The notes under the pieces were generated by a model, which was not told where the DNA came from, ran no database searches, and was given only the letters and a program-made list of their open reading frames with translations. This document shows positions 7,755 through 16,327 of a stretch of DNA of 64,000 bases, piece by piece. The translations under genes were made by a program, and so were the position numbers. The stretch is from the NCBI GenBank assembly GCA_016213625.1, contig JACQZZ010000016.1:1-64000 (forward strand). The letters run 5' to 3'. Source of the DNA: Actinomycetota bacterium. GTDB taxonomy: Bacteria > Actinomycetota > Acidimicrobiia > Acidimicrobiales > Ilumatobacteraceae. Each line of letters starts with the position of its first letter. Position 1 is the first letter of the stretch.

Positions 7755-8714
7755 ATGGCCGACGTCCTGTGGTGGTTGTCCATCGGAGTGCTGCTCGGTC
7801 TGACGCTGACCCAGGTGCTCGGCTTCGACCGGTCGAAGCCCATCGCCGTGCTCCAGTCGCTCTCGTTGCACGCGCTGGCGTGCGCGCTCCCGCTGGGGGT
7901 GCTGGCCGCGCTCGACGGTCGCTGGGCCATCGCCGCACTCAGTGTGCTGCCGCTGGCGGCGCTGGTGTGGTTGGCGCTGCCCATCGTGAAGGCTCGCCGC
8001 ACCATTGTCGCCGAGCCGGCGTTCTCACTGGCGTTCGGCAACGTGCTCGCGAAGAGCCGCCGGCCCGCCGATGCCGTGGCCGCGATGGTGGCCACCGACG
8101 CCGACGTGCTGGTGATGGTGGAGTTCACGCCCGCGATGCACGACGAGCTCACTCGCCTCGCCGGCGGCGAGTACCCCTACCGCGTGGCCGAGGTGCATTC
8201 CGATCCCGCGGGGATCGCCGTGTGGAGTCGCATCCCCATGACCGGCGAGGTGGTCCACATCATCGGACGTCCCACCGTCGACCTCACCCTGCAGCTGGCG
8301 AGTGGCCCGGTGCGCGTGCTGGCCATCCACACCATTCCCCCCACCCTCCGCGCACCCGAGTGGAGCGACGAACTGCGAGTCATCGGCGATGCCGCCGGCC
8401 ACCCTTCAGAGGGCGATCCCACCGTGATCGTCGGCGACTTCAACGCCGCGCGCTGGCATCCGTCGTTCCGCAGACTGCTCGCCCGGGGTTGGACGTCAGG
8501 TCACGAGCTGCTGGGCAGCGGATGGAGCGTGAGCTGGCCGATGCGCGGGTACCCCGCTCCCCCGTTCGTGCGCATCGACCACGCGCTGGTGGACACCCGA
8601 GTCGTCCCGGTCGACGTGCGTGAGGTGTCGATCGCCGGCAGCGATCACCGGGGGTTCGTCATGTCGTTCGGTGTCACGGCGTTCGGCGTCACGCCCGGGA
8701 CTGCACCACACTGA
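7755..8714 (+). CDS. membrane-anchored endonuclease/exonuclease/phosphatase family protein
   Basis: A 319-residue protein with about three N-terminal membrane helices (residues 5-23, 36-52 and 57-76), followed by an EEP domain. Catalytic motifs can be read: VMVEF (Glu), VGDFNAARWHPSF (Asp/Asn), FVRIDHALVD and the final GSDHRGFVM (Asp-His). This is the topology of the 'endo/exo/phosphatase' membrane proteins common in actinobacteria, with the active site probably outside the cell. The substrate (phosphodiester, lipid head group or nucleic acid) is unknown. Its end overlaps the convergent DinB gene by 26 bases. Confidence 0.75.
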   Translation: MADVLWWLSIGVLLGLTLTQVLGFDRSKPIAVLQSLSLHALACALPLGVLAALDGRWAIAALSVLPLAALVWLALPIVKARRTIVAEPAFSLAFGNVLAKSRRPADAVAAMVATDADVLVMVEFTPAMHDELTRLAGGEYPYRVAEVHSDPAGIAVWSRIPMTGEVVHIIGRPTVDLTLQLASGPVRVLAIHTIPPTLRAPEWSDELRVIGDAAGHPSEGDPTVIVGDFNAARWHPSFRRLLARGWTSGHELLGSGWSVSWPMRGYPAPPFVRIDHALVDTRVVPVDVREVSIAGSDHRGFVMSFGVTAFGVTPGTAPH

Positions 8715-9444
8715 GGTCGCGCCGCGCATAGCGCAGGTGCCAGAACGGCTCCTCGAACACCGTGTACATGCACTCCACCAGCGGGTGTGGCCCGTTCTCC
8801 AGTACGTCGATCTCGCTGTCGAAGTCGGCCGGTGTGATGGTCGCGAGGAAGTCGCGCACGCGGGCGACCCGGTCGCCCAGCACCTCGAGTGCCTCGTCCA
8901 ACGAGGGAGCGCTCGTGAGGTCGAGCCCGGGGAACGGGAAGTCGAGCGACCCGGTGTTCGGTAGGCCGATCGGATGGAACGCCTCGCCGAGGACCGGCGC
9001 GGTGAACCATTTGTCGATGGCCATCACCAGATGTCGCAGCGTCTGCACGAAACTGAACTCGCCATCGACCGACTCGTGCACGGCACCATCGGGGAGCGCC
9101 CGCGCCGCTGAGATGGTGTCGCTCCACTCCTGCTCGAGCAGCGCCCACGTGGCCCGCATGTCGTGCGGGGTGGTGGGCCGCAGCATGGCGCGCAGCGGGT
9201 ACCAGGGGTCGCGTTCGTTGACGAAGTCGGTGACGTCGACGCCGTTCACGACCAACCGCTCGATGGTGGCGTCGATGTCGGCGTTCACCAACAGCGCGTG
9301 GCTGATGCTCACGTCGGTGAGGTTCACGTCGCGGAACATCGCGCCGGTGAGGTCGGCACCCCAGAAGACGGCGCCCATCAGGTCGCCCTCGAACTCCGGC
9401 GGCTCCGTCGCCGAGCCGTCGGTCTCCTCGGTCTGCTCGGTCAT
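8689..9444 (-). CDS. DinB-like protein with N-terminal pentapeptide-type repeats
   Basis: A 251-residue protein. Residues 17-60 show pentapeptide-like A(D/N)LxG periodicity (GAVFWGADLTGAMFRDVNLT). Residues 85-250 form a DinB four-helix bundle, with candidate metal histidines in QTLRHLVMAIDKWF and FWHLRYARRDL. DinB proteins are metal-binding and often thiol (mycothiol or bacillithiol) dependent; the reaction here is unknown. It lies 4 bases after rdgB on the same strand and is probably the last gene of the murI-rph-rdgB transcript. Confidence 0.72.
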   Translation of the reverse strand: MTEQTEETDGSATEPPEFEGDLMGAVFWGADLTGAMFRDVNLTDVSISHALLVNADIDATIERLVVNGVDVTDFVNERDPWYPLRAMLRPTTPHDMRATWALLEQEWSDTISAARALPDGAVHESVDGEFSFVQTLRHLVMAIDKWFTAPVLGEAFHPIGLPNTGSLDFPFPGLDLTSAPSLDEALEVLGDRVARVRDFLATITPADFDSEIDVLENGPHPLVECMYTVFEEPFWHLRYARRDLSVVQSRA

Positions 9445-9448
9445 GTGG

Positions 9449-10033
9449 TCACCCTTTCGTCAGCGCCTGCACCAACGCGGCGAACGCCCGCCCGCGGTGC
9501 GACATGGAGTTCTTCTCAGTCTCGCTCATCTCGCTGAACGTGCGGCCGCCGCCGCCGTCGGGGATGAACAACGGGTCGAACCCGAAGCCTCGCTCGCCTC
9601 GTTCCTCGGTGGCGATGGTCCCCTCGCACACACCCTCCACGACCAGTTCGCTGCCGTCGGGGTGCACCACCATCACCACCGTGCGAAACCGAGCGCGCCG
9701 GTCGTCGACGCCCTGCAGCATGTGCAGCAACTTGGCGCGGTTCTCCGCGTACGTGGCGTTCGGACCTGCGTAGTAGGCCGTGTCCACGCCGGGTTCACCG
9801 TGCATCGCGTCGACGAACAGTCCGGTGTCGTCGCTCACCGCGGCAAGGCCGGTGGCGCGGCAGATGGCGGTGGCCTTCAGCCGAGCATTGCCCTCGAGCG
9901 TGCCGGCGTCCTCCACCACGTCGGGCGCGTCGGCAGGGCGGGGCGACAGCTCCACCAGCCCAGCGAGGATGGACGCGATCTCGGCCACCTTGTGCGGGTT
10001 CGCCGAGGCGGAGACGAGGCGCGGCAGGCTCAT
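9449..10033 (-). CDS. rdgB: RdgB/HAM1 non-canonical purine NTP pyrophosphatase
   Basis: A 194-residue dITP/XTP pyrophosphatase that cleans inosine and xanthosine triphosphates from the nucleotide pool. [16 protein letters not shown] is the N-terminal SxNxxK substrate loop. [45 protein letters not shown] and the C-terminal [10 protein letters not shown] are the conserved HAM1 blocks. The length is normal. Its ATG overlaps the rph stop by 4 bases. The same order, rph then rdgB, occurs in Mycobacterium (Rv1340-Rv1341). Confidence 0.95.
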   Translation of the reverse strand: MSLPRLVSASANPHKVAEIASILAGLVELSPRPADAPDVVEDAGTLEGNARLKATAICRATGLAAVSDDTGLFVDAMHGEPGVDTAYYAGPNATYAENRAKLLHMLQGVDDRRARFRTVVMVVHPDGSELVVEGVCEGTIATEERGERGFGFDPLFIPDGGGGRTFSEMSETEKNSMSHRGRAFAALVQALTKG

Positions 10034-10788
10034 CGACCCAGTTGCTTCGGCGGGGGCGGGGTACCGATGAGCTGCGATTGCAGGTCGATGATCTGCCCCA
10101 GACCGCCGGTGGCCAGCCCGAGCAGCGCGTCGAGCTCGCCACGGCTGAACGCCTGACCCTCGGCCGTGCCCTGCACCTCCACGAACCGCGGCTCTTCTCC
10201 GGGCTGCCCCAGGACCACCACGTTCATGTCGACCTCGGCCGTGCTGTCCTCCACGTACGGCAGGTCGAGCACGGGCACGCCGTTCACGATGCCCACGCTG
10301 ATGGCGGCGCAGTAGCTGTGCAGCGGGTGCTGCTTGATGGCCTTGTTCTGCACCAGCCGGGTGAGGGCGTCGTGCAACGCGAGATAGCCGCCGCAGATGC
10401 TGGCCGTACGCGTGCCACCGTCGGCCTGCAGCACGTCGCAGTCGACGATGACCTGACGCTCGCCGAGCAACTTCATGTCGCACGCAGCTCGCAGCGAACG
10501 ACCGATGAGCCGCTGGATCTCGACGGTGCGGCCGCTCTGCTTGCCCTTGGCGGCCTCCCGGTCGATGCGCTCGGGCGACGCTCCGGGGAGCATGGAGTAC
10601 TCCGCGGTCACCCAGCCCTTGCCGCTGTTGCGCATCCAGCGCGGCACGTCCTCGTCGATGCTGGCGGTGCAGAGCACTCGGGTCTTTCCGAACGAGACCA
10701 GCACGCTGCCGGCCGCCATCTCGGTGTAGTCGCGTTCGAAGCTGAGAGGGCGCAGTTCGTCGTCGGCGCGTCCGTCGGGGCGAGGCAT
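10030..10788 (-). CDS. rph: ribonuclease PH
   Basis: A 252-residue phosphorolytic 3'-5' exoribonuclease that trims tRNA 3' ends. Family blocks run along the whole length: [68 protein letters not shown] and AEVDMNVV. The ATG at 10788 has GGAG about 10 bases upstream. The murI stop lies 31 bases upstream and the rdgB start overlaps the rph stop, so it is the middle gene of a murI-rph-rdgB operon. Confidence 0.95.
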   Translation of the reverse strand: MPRPDGRADDELRPLSFERDYTEMAAGSVLVSFGKTRVLCTASIDEDVPRWMRNSGKGWVTAEYSMLPGASPERIDREAAKGKQSGRTVEIQRLIGRSLRAACDMKLLGERQVIVDCDVLQADGGTRTASICGGYLALHDALTRLVQNKAIKQHPLHSYCAAISVGIVNGVPVLDLPYVEDSTAEVDMNVVVLGQPGEEPRFVEVQGTAEGQAFSRGELDALLGLATGGLGQIIDLQSQLIGTPPPPKQLGR

Positions 10789-10819
10789 GGGTGGGTCTCC
10801 TGTGTGCTGGGTGAGATGG

Positions 10820-11623
10820 TCAGTCGTGATGCCACTGGATGGCATCGCGGAGTTCGGGGCCGAGCAGTCGGCGTCCCAGGTCGGCGAACCACGAGATGTC
10901 GCCGCTGGACAGGAACTGGTGTTGGGGCGGGGCGCCACCGGGTGCACGCAGCAGCCCTGCCGCTTCCAGTTCTTCGCGGGCGACGAATGCCGTTTCGTCG
11001 GCGCTGCTGACCAGCGTGACCTCGGGGCCCATCACGTCGCCGATGACGCGGGCGAGATACGGGTAGTGCGTGCAGCCGAGCAGGAGGCTGTCGACTCCAG
11101 CGTCCTTCACCGGGGCGAGCAGGCGCTCGGCGAGGATGTGCACCTCTTCGCCGCTGGTCTGGCCGCGCTCGACGAACTCGACGAAACCGGGGCAGGCGGC
11201 CGAGGTGAGATGCACGGGTGCACCGGTGGCCGTGACGGCGCGGTCGTAAGCACCGGAGCCGATGGTGCCGACCGTGCCGATGACACCGGCCTCGCCGCTG
11301 CGGGTGGCCCGCGTGAGCGCACGTGCCCCGGGCTCGACCACGTCGATGACCGGCACGGGCAACTCGGCCTTGAGCTCGTCGAGCGCTGCCGCCGAGGCAG
11401 TGTTGCAGGCCACGACCACGGCCTTCACGTCGAACTCCTTCACCAGGCTCCAGCCCAGTTCGAGCGCGAAGCGACGCACTTCCTCCTGCGGGCGCGGGCC
11501 GTACGGGTACCGACCCGTGTCGCCGATGTACACGAGGTGCTCGTGCGGCAGGAGGTCGATGACGGCGCGGGCGACGGTGAGCCCGCCGAAGCCGCTGTCG
11601 AACATCCCGATCGGGCGATCCAT
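10820..11623 (-). CDS. murI: glutamate racemase
   Basis: A 267-residue cofactor-independent racemase making D-glutamate for peptidoglycan. The two catalytic cysteines are visible in [13 protein letters not shown] and [11 protein letters not shown]. The N-terminal [16 protein letters not shown] and [13 protein letters not shown] are signature blocks. The length is typical. It has a TAGCCT hexamer 7 bases before the ATG, so it probably starts the murI-rph-rdgB-DinB transcript. In Mycobacterium the equivalent is Rv1338, in the same neighbourhood as cysM and rph. Confidence 0.95.
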   Translation of the reverse strand: MDRPIGMFDSGFGGLTVARAVIDLLPHEHLVYIGDTGRYPYGPRPQEEVRRFALELGWSLVKEFDVKAVVVACNTASAAALDELKAELPVPVIDVVEPGARALTRATRSGEAGVIGTVGTIGSGAYDRAVTATGAPVHLTSAACPGFVEFVERGQTSGEEVHILAERLLAPVKDAGVDSLLLGCTHYPYLARVIGDVMGPEVTLVSSADETAFVAREELEAAGLLRAPGGAPPQHQFLSSGDISWFADLGRRLLGPELRDAIQWHHD

Positions 11624-11630
11624 GGCGGAG

Positions 11631-11636
11631 AGGCTA
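11631..11636 (-). promoter_or_regulatory. predicted -10 hexamer TAGCCT of murI
   Basis: TAGCCT on the minus strand lies 7 bases from the murI ATG and overlaps the stop codon of the upstream CPBP gene. Confidence 0.4.
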
Positions 11637-12344
11637 ACGGTTGACCCAGAAGGCGATCGTGTAGGCCACCGAGTTGGTGGCGATGTGCCCGAGGATGGTG
11701 GACAGGATGCTGCCCGACCGGTACCGGATCCAGCACCACACCAGTCCGGCCACCATCGTGCTGACGATCGCGAAGCCGATGGTGATCACCAGACCGAGCG
11801 TCCCGTCGCCGAACAGGTCGGTGATGGTGGGGTTGTTGTCGTGCAGGCCGAACGACGGCAACACGTGCCAGAACCCGAACAGCAACGACGCGGCGATGCA
11901 CCCGCGGAGCACACCCCATCGCACCGCGAACAACGCCGGCAGCACGGCACGGAACGCGGTCTCCTCCATGAACGCCGTGCCCAGCGGGATGCGCAAGAAC
12001 GCGTGGTACACCCACGCCCACACGCTGTCGGCGACCCGGCTGTCGTCGAACATGTCGGATGTCCAGGGCAGCGCCAACCCCACGAGCAGCACGACGGTGG
12101 TGCCGGCCAGCAGCGCACCGCCCCACCGGGCACCGCTCGACCAGTTGGTGAAGCCCATCTCCTGGTTGCTCACCTCGTGCCTCGCCGCCCACAGCAGGGC
12201 GAGCGCGACCGCAACGTTCCACGGTACGTACAGCCAGTTCGGGATGACCCGGTTCGACATGACGTTGGCCACCACGAGCAACGCCACCACTCCCACCACG
12301 GTGTTGCGCCAGCGCGTACGCTCCGGGTGTGCAGTGCTCGCCAC
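11634..12344 (-). CDS. CPBP-type intramembrane protease (type II CAAX prenyl endopeptidase-like)
   Basis: A 236-residue, strongly hydrophobic protein with about seven or eight membrane segments. Motif 1, EETAFRAVL (EExxxR), and motif 2, FGFWHVLP (FxxxH), are the glutamate/histidine residues of the CPBP intramembrane glutamic protease family. I chose the GTG at 12344 because earlier in-frame starts would run into the divergent acyltransferase, only 16 bases away. It sits just upstream of murI, where Mycobacterium has a rhomboid intramembrane protease (Rv1337). The substrate is unknown. Confidence 0.75.
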   Translation of the reverse strand: MASTAHPERTRWRNTVVGVVALLVVANVMSNRVIPNWLYVPWNVAVALALLWAARHEVSNQEMGFTNWSSGARWGGALLAGTTVVLLVGLALPWTSDMFDDSRVADSVWAWVYHAFLRIPLGTAFMEETAFRAVLPALFAVRWGVLRGCIAASLLFGFWHVLPSFGLHDNNPTITDLFGDGTLGLVITIGFAIVSTMVAGLVWCWIRYRSGSILSTILGHIATNSVAYTIAFWVNR

Positions 12345-12360
12345 GGATCGAGGGTAACCC

Positions 12361-13461
12361 GTGACCACCACCACCGGCCCGTCGGCTCGCAACGTGTACA
12401 TCGACTTCCTGCGAGCGTTCAGCCTGCTCGTGGTGGTGGCCTGGCACTGGGTGTTCACCATCATCAACTGGAGCGAGGACGGGCCGCACGCCACCAATCC
12501 CATCGGCTTCACCACCGGCATGTGGGCGGCCACCTGGTTGCTGCAGGTGATGCCGCTGTTCTTCTACGTGGGCGGGTATTCGCACCTCACCGCGTGGAAG
12601 CGGGCGCAGAGCCGGGGCGAATCGATCTGGCACTTCGTGTTGATGCGATTGAAGACGTTGGCCATACCCGCGCTGGCGCTGTTCGGGGTGTGGGCGCTGC
12701 TCGGCATCGGGTTGTTCCAGGCGTTCGGGTTCGAGTGGATCTACCGAGCGGTGTTCCTGGTGGTGAGCCCGCTGTGGTTCATGGTCGTGTACCTCGGTCT
12801 GGTCGCGCTGCTGCCGCTGTTCCTGTGGCTGCACGAGCGATGGGAGAGCATCGTCCTGGTGTTCTTCGCGGCCATCGCGGGCGCGGTCGACATCCTCCGC
12901 TTCCGCTACCACCACGAGTGGCTGGGCATGGTCAACATGTTCGCCGTGTGGGGCCTGTGCCATCAGTTGGGTTTCTTCTACGACCGCATCGTGAAGGCAC
13001 CGCGCCACGCCGACTGGACGATGCTCTATGCCGGCCTCGCCGCGCTGGCCGGACTCGTGTTCAGTGGGCTGTACCCGGGCTCCATGGTGGGGGTACCCGG
13101 TGAGCGCTCGAACATGGCACCTCCGACACTGGTGATCGCGGCGCTGGTGGTGTTCCAGGCCGGGGTGGCCGAGATCATGCGACCGCGTATGGAGGTGGTG
13201 CTCGAGCGCCGACGATGGCGACGGTTCAACGAGGTGATCAACCGGTTCTCGATGCCGCTCTTCCTGTTCCACACCACCGGAATGGCCCTGTGGCTGGCCG
13301 TGCGATACCTGCTGGCCGGGCAGAACAACGAGACCCGCGAGCCCACGCTCGGATGGTGGCTGTTGCGACCGCTCGCGTTCATCGGGCCGCTGTTGTTCAC
13401 CCTGCCGGTCATCTACCTGTTCGGTCGCCGCTGGGTGAAGCCCACCCGGACCAGCGCCTGA
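12361..13461 (+). CDS. acyltransferase 3 family membrane protein
   Basis: A 366-residue multi-pass membrane protein. The N-terminal RNVYIDFLRAFSLLVVVAWH is the acyltransferase-3 motif, with Asp and Arg near the first helix and the catalytic-type His in AWHWVFT. About ten helices follow, ending in a basic cytoplasmic tail. Members transfer acyl groups to sugars or lipids of the cell envelope; the acceptor here is unknown. The GTG at 12361 lies only 16 bases from the opposite-strand CPBP start, and no Shine-Dalgarno is seen, so a leaderless start is possible. Confidence 0.78.
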   Translation: MTTTTGPSARNVYIDFLRAFSLLVVVAWHWVFTIINWSEDGPHATNPIGFTTGMWAATWLLQVMPLFFYVGGYSHLTAWKRAQSRGESIWHFVLMRLKTLAIPALALFGVWALLGIGLFQAFGFEWIYRAVFLVVSPLWFMVVYLGLVALLPLFLWLHERWESIVLVFFAAIAGAVDILRFRYHHEWLGMVNMFAVWGLCHQLGFFYDRIVKAPRHADWTMLYAGLAALAGLVFSGLYPGSMVGVPGERSNMAPPTLVIAALVVFQAGVAEIMRPRMEVVLERRRWRRFNEVINRFSMPLFLFHTTGMALWLAVRYLLAGQNNETREPTLGWWLLRPLAFIGPLLFTLPVIYLFGRRWVKPTRTSA

Positions 13462-13467
13462 GTCCCC

Positions 13468-14304
13468 ATGCTCCTCGCCACCGTGCTCGCGCTGAGCGCC
13501 GCCGTGCTCCACGCGGGGTGGAACTTCGTCGCCAAGCGGGCGAGCGGCGATCGCTACATCGTCCTGTGGGCACAGTTCTTCGCCGGTGGCTTGATCTCGT
13601 TGCCGCTGATGGTGGGCAATCATCTGCTGTTCGGGATGGCGTGGCAGGGCTACCTGTGGGCGATGGCCAGCGGGTGCGTGCACCTGCCGTACACGTGGTT
13701 GCTGGCGAAGGCGTACACCCACGGCGACTTCTCGGTGAGCTACCCGGTGGCGCGAGGTGGAGGCGCCGCGCTGGCGGCCATCGGTGGCGTGCTCTTCCTC
13801 GGCGACCACCTGTCGATGGCGGAGGTGACCGGCATCGCCATCGTGGTGGTCGGCCTGATGCTGCTCGCCTACGGCTCGACCGGTCCGAACCTGGCGATGG
13901 CGATGGCCGTCGCCTGCACCATCGGCGTCTACACGGTGCTCGACGCACGGGGCGCCCGGGTGACCGAGAGCGTGGCGTACATCTTCGCCACCTTCGTGGC
14001 CACGGCCATCACCAACACCACATTCGGCCTCGCCACCGGGCGAGCCCCGGAGATGCGGGCGATGTTGCGCATCAACGGGCGGCGAGCGGCCGTCACCGGG
14101 TTCGCCTCGCTCGTCACCTACGGGCTGGTGCTCGTGGCCGTGCAGCACGCACCCGTGGGTTACGTGACCGCGCTGCGCGAGAGCAGCGTGGTGCTGGCCG
14201 CGCTGGCCGGGTGGAAGCTGTTGGGCGAAGGCGACCACCGACGACGGCTCACCGCCGCGGTGGTGGTGTTCACCGGACTGCTGGTGCTGGTGGTCGGGCG
14301 ATAG
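13468..14304 (+). CDS. EamA/DMT-family transporter
   Basis: A 278-residue protein with about ten membrane segments and an internal two-fold repeat, as in the drug/metabolite transporter superfamily. The first half begins HAGWNFVAKRASG, and the second-half repeat ends YVTALRESSVVLAALAGWKLLGEG, the usual EamA closing motif. The substrate is unknown. It starts 6 bases after the acyltransferase stop, so the two are probably co-transcribed. They interrupt, on the opposite strand, the otherwise colinear cysM-to-murI block. Confidence 0.8.
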   Translation: MLLATVLALSAAVLHAGWNFVAKRASGDRYIVLWAQFFAGGLISLPLMVGNHLLFGMAWQGYLWAMASGCVHLPYTWLLAKAYTHGDFSVSYPVARGGGAALAAIGGVLFLGDHLSMAEVTGIAIVVVGLMLLAYGSTGPNLAMAMAVACTIGVYTVLDARGARVTESVAYIFATFVATAITNTTFGLATGRAPEMRAMLRINGRRAAVTGFASLVTYGLVLVAVQHAPVGYVTALRESSVVLAALAGWKLLGEGDHRRRLTAAVVVFTGLLVLVVGR

Positions 14305-14316
14305 CCCAGCACCCTC

Positions 14317-14381
14317 GACCGAACTCGGCGACCGAACTCGGCGACCGAACTCGGCGACCGAACTCGGCGACCGAACTCAGA
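14317..14381. repeat. five tandem copies of a 13-base unit between convergent genes
   Basis: GACCGAACTCGGC is repeated four times exactly and a fifth time with a changed end (14369-14381). Each unit contains the self-complementary core CCGA-AC-TCGG. The array fills the gap between the EamA stop (14304) and the cysM stop (14377) and overlaps the cysM stop codon. It may act as a transcription-termination region or may be slippage product. Confidence 0.9.
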
Positions 14382-15324
14382 AGTAGATGATCTGTTCGGC
14401 CTTGGCCTCGGCGGCATCGAGGTCGTCGGTGTAGGCGCCGGTGCTGAGGTACTTCCAGCCGCCGTCGCACACGATGAACACGATGGTGCCGTGCTCGATC
14501 TCGCTGGCCACCTTCACCGCGCCGGCCAACGCCGCGCCCGACGAGATGCCGGCGAACACACCCTCGCGCACCAGCGCACGGGTCCACTCGAGGCTCTCGC
14601 GAGGGCGCACCACGCGCTTGCGATCGAGCAGGTCGAAGCCGTGCCACTGCTCGAACAGCGGGGGCACGTAGCCCTCGTCGAGGTTGCGCAACCCCTCCAC
14701 CCGCTCGCCCAGCGGCGGCTCGATGGCGATGACCTTGATGTCGGGGTTCTGTTCCTTCAGATACCGCCCGGTGCCCATGAGCGTGCCGCTGGTGCCCAGG
14801 CCGGCCACGAAGTGGGTGATCTCGGGGCAATCGCGGAAGATCTCGGGCCCGGTGCCCTCGTAGTGGGCCATCGGGTTGTTGTCGTTCGCGTACTGGTACA
14901 GGAAGCAGTACTCGGGGTGCTGCTCGGCCATGGCCATCGCCCGCTTCACCGCACCGTTGCTACCCTCTTCACCAGGCGTGAGGATCAGTTCGGCACCGAA
15001 CACCTCGAGCATCTGGCGGCGCTCGATGGACACGCTGGTGGGCATGAGGATCTTGATCGGGTGGCCCTTCATCTGGGCGATGGCGGCCAGGGCGATGCCG
15101 GTGTTGCCCGACGACGGCTCCATGATGGTCTGGCCGGGCTGCAGGACGCCGTCCTTCTCGGCCTGCTCGATCATGTGCTTGGCGATGCGGTCCTTCACCG
15201 AGCCGAACGGGTTCTGGCTCTCCAGCTTGGCGACGATGCGCACGTCGGGGTTCGGCGACAGCTGGCTGACGTCGACCATCGGCGTGTTGCCGATGAGGTC
15301 CAACACGTTCTCGTTGATCACCAC
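14377..15324 (-). CDS. cysM: CysM-type cysteine synthase (O-phosphoserine sulfhydrylase-like)
   Basis: A 315-residue PLP enzyme making cysteine. NPFGSVKDR carries the PLP lysine (residue 44) and PSSGNTGIALA is the substrate loop. THFVAGLGTSGTLMGTGRYL, GLRNLDEGYVPPLF and CDGGWKYLSTGAY closely match Mycobacterium CysM (Rv1336). That includes the arginine of LRN, equivalent to Rv1336 Arg220, which binds the phosphate of O-phosphoserine. This favours O-phosphoserine with a thiocarboxylated sulfur carrier over O-acetylserine. The GTG at 15324 has GGAGG 8 bases upstream. It follows the JAMM gene by 41 bases. The carrier gene cysO is not between them. Confidence 0.85.
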   Translation of the reverse strand: MVINENVLDLIGNTPMVDVSQLSPNPDVRIVAKLESQNPFGSVKDRIAKHMIEQAEKDGVLQPGQTIMEPSSGNTGIALAAIAQMKGHPIKILMPTSVSIERRQMLEVFGAELILTPGEEGSNGAVKRAMAMAEQHPEYCFLYQYANDNNPMAHYEGTGPEIFRDCPEITHFVAGLGTSGTLMGTGRYLKEQNPDIKVIAIEPPLGERVEGLRNLDEGYVPPLFEQWHGFDLLDRKRVVRPRESLEWTRALVREGVFAGISSGAALAGAVKVASEIEHGTIVFIVCDGGWKYLSTGAYTDDLDAAEAKAEQIIYF

Positions 15325-15365
15325 GTGACTCACCTCCACCTTTCCTGACCAGTTCGGTAAGGATT

Positions 15366-15791
15366 CTAGACGGGGAGTCTGAGAATGGCGATGGGGAGCG
15401 AGCGGATCGTGCCGTCGACGATGCGGTACGAGCGGGACTCGGGTGCCTCGCGCTTCAGACTGACGATGACGTAGTGCCAGTCGGGATCGGGCGCCTGGGC
15501 GACGTCGGTGGGGCTGGGGTACGGCTCGCTGTGCGTGTGACTGTGGAACACCCCGATGACCGCGAGGCCGTCGTCCTCGGCCTGGCGCTCGGCACGCAGG
15601 AGCTCCTTGGGCGGGATGGTGTAGATGCGCGCCGACTCGGCTTCGTTCGTGGTGGCCACGAAACGGTGCACCCGATTGCCCTGCCCCACGAGCAGTCCGC
15701 ACGCCTCGAGCGGATAGCCCGCGTAGGCGTGGGCGATCATCTCGGCGTAGGCCTGGGCGGGGAACGTGAGCTCGGCGGGAATGGCAGCCAT
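15366..15791 (-). CDS. mec: JAMM/MPN metallopeptidase, Mec-like
   Basis: A 141-residue zinc-dependent isopeptidase of the JAMM fold. The conserved glutamate is in PLEACGLLVG, and HSHTHSEPYPSPTD contains the full H-x-H-x7-S-x2-D zinc/catalytic motif. In Mycobacterium, Mec (Rv1334) releases cysteine from the CysO-cysteine adduct made by CysM. Here it directly precedes cysM on the same strand, so the same role is inferred. It is divergent from smpB, with 35 bases between the starts. The gene name rests on synteny plus the JAMM motif. Confidence 0.82.
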   Translation of the reverse strand: MAAIPAELTFPAQAYAEMIAHAYAGYPLEACGLLVGQGNRVHRFVATTNEAESARIYTIPPKELLRAERQAEDDGLAVIGVFHSHTHSEPYPSPTDVAQAPDPDWHYVIVSLKREAPESRSYRIVDGTIRSLPIAILRLPV

Positions 15792-15800
15792 CGACCGGGA

Positions 15801-15816
15801 AGGGTACCGCTACCCT
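15801..15816. promoter_or_regulatory. palindromic divergent -10 region of mec and smpB
   Basis: AGGGTA-CCGC-TACCCT is a perfect inverted repeat. Read on either strand it offers a TACCCT -10-like hexamer, 9 bases from the mec ATG and 10 bases from the smpB ATG. It could be a shared promoter core, an operator, or both. Confidence 0.4.
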
Positions 15817-15826
15817 TTCCAGTCCC

Positions 15827-16327
15827 ATGGCCCCCAATCGCGACAAAGGCAGTGCTGCCGGCAGGAAAGTGATCGCCAGCAACCGTCGCGCGCGCCACGA
15901 CTACTCCATCCTCGACTCGCTCGAGGCGGGCATCGTGCTGTCGGGCAGCGAGGTGAAGGCGCTCCGCGAGGGGCACGCGCAGATCGGCGACTCGTTCGCC
16001 CGCATCATCCGCGGCCAGGTGTGGCTCGACGGCATGCACATTCCCCCGTACCAGTACTCGCACGGTGTGGGCGCGCACGAGCCCAACCGGGCACGCAAGC
16101 TGCTGATGCACAAGCGCGAGATCGCCAAGCTCGAGCACGAGGTGGCCACCGAGCACCTCGCGCTCATCCCGCTCGCCCTGTACTTCAAGGAGGGGCGGGT
16201 GAAGGTCGAGCTGGGCATCGGTCGCGGTCGCAAGAAGGCCGACAAGCGCCAGGCCATGGCCGAGCGCGATTCGAAGTTGGAGATGCAGAAGGCCATGGGC
16301 CGGGCACGGAAGGGCATGGATCATTGA
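15827..16327 (+). CDS. smpB: SsrA-binding protein SmpB
   Basis: A 166-residue partner of tmRNA in trans-translation. ASNRRARHDYSILDSLEAGIVLSGSEVKALR is the typical N-terminal OB-fold region, followed by YQYSHGVGAHEPNRARKLLMHK and FKEGRVKVELGIGRGRKKADKR. The basic C-terminal tail is present, so the protein appears complete. Its RNA partner ssrA lies 5.1 kb downstream in this window. The TTG start of the next gene overlaps its stop codon. Confidence 0.96.
   Translation: MAPNRDKGSAAGRKVIASNRRARHDYSILDSLEAGIVLSGSEVKALREGHAQIGDSFARIIRGQVWLDGMHIPPYQYSHGVGAHEPNRARKLLMHKREIAKLEHEVATEHLALIPLALYFKEGRVKVELGIGRGRKKADKRQAMAERDSKLEMQKAMGRARKGMDH

Noticed and set aside
14317-14381. CRISPR array
   Set aside because: The 13-base units are directly adjacent, with no spacers and no cas genes.
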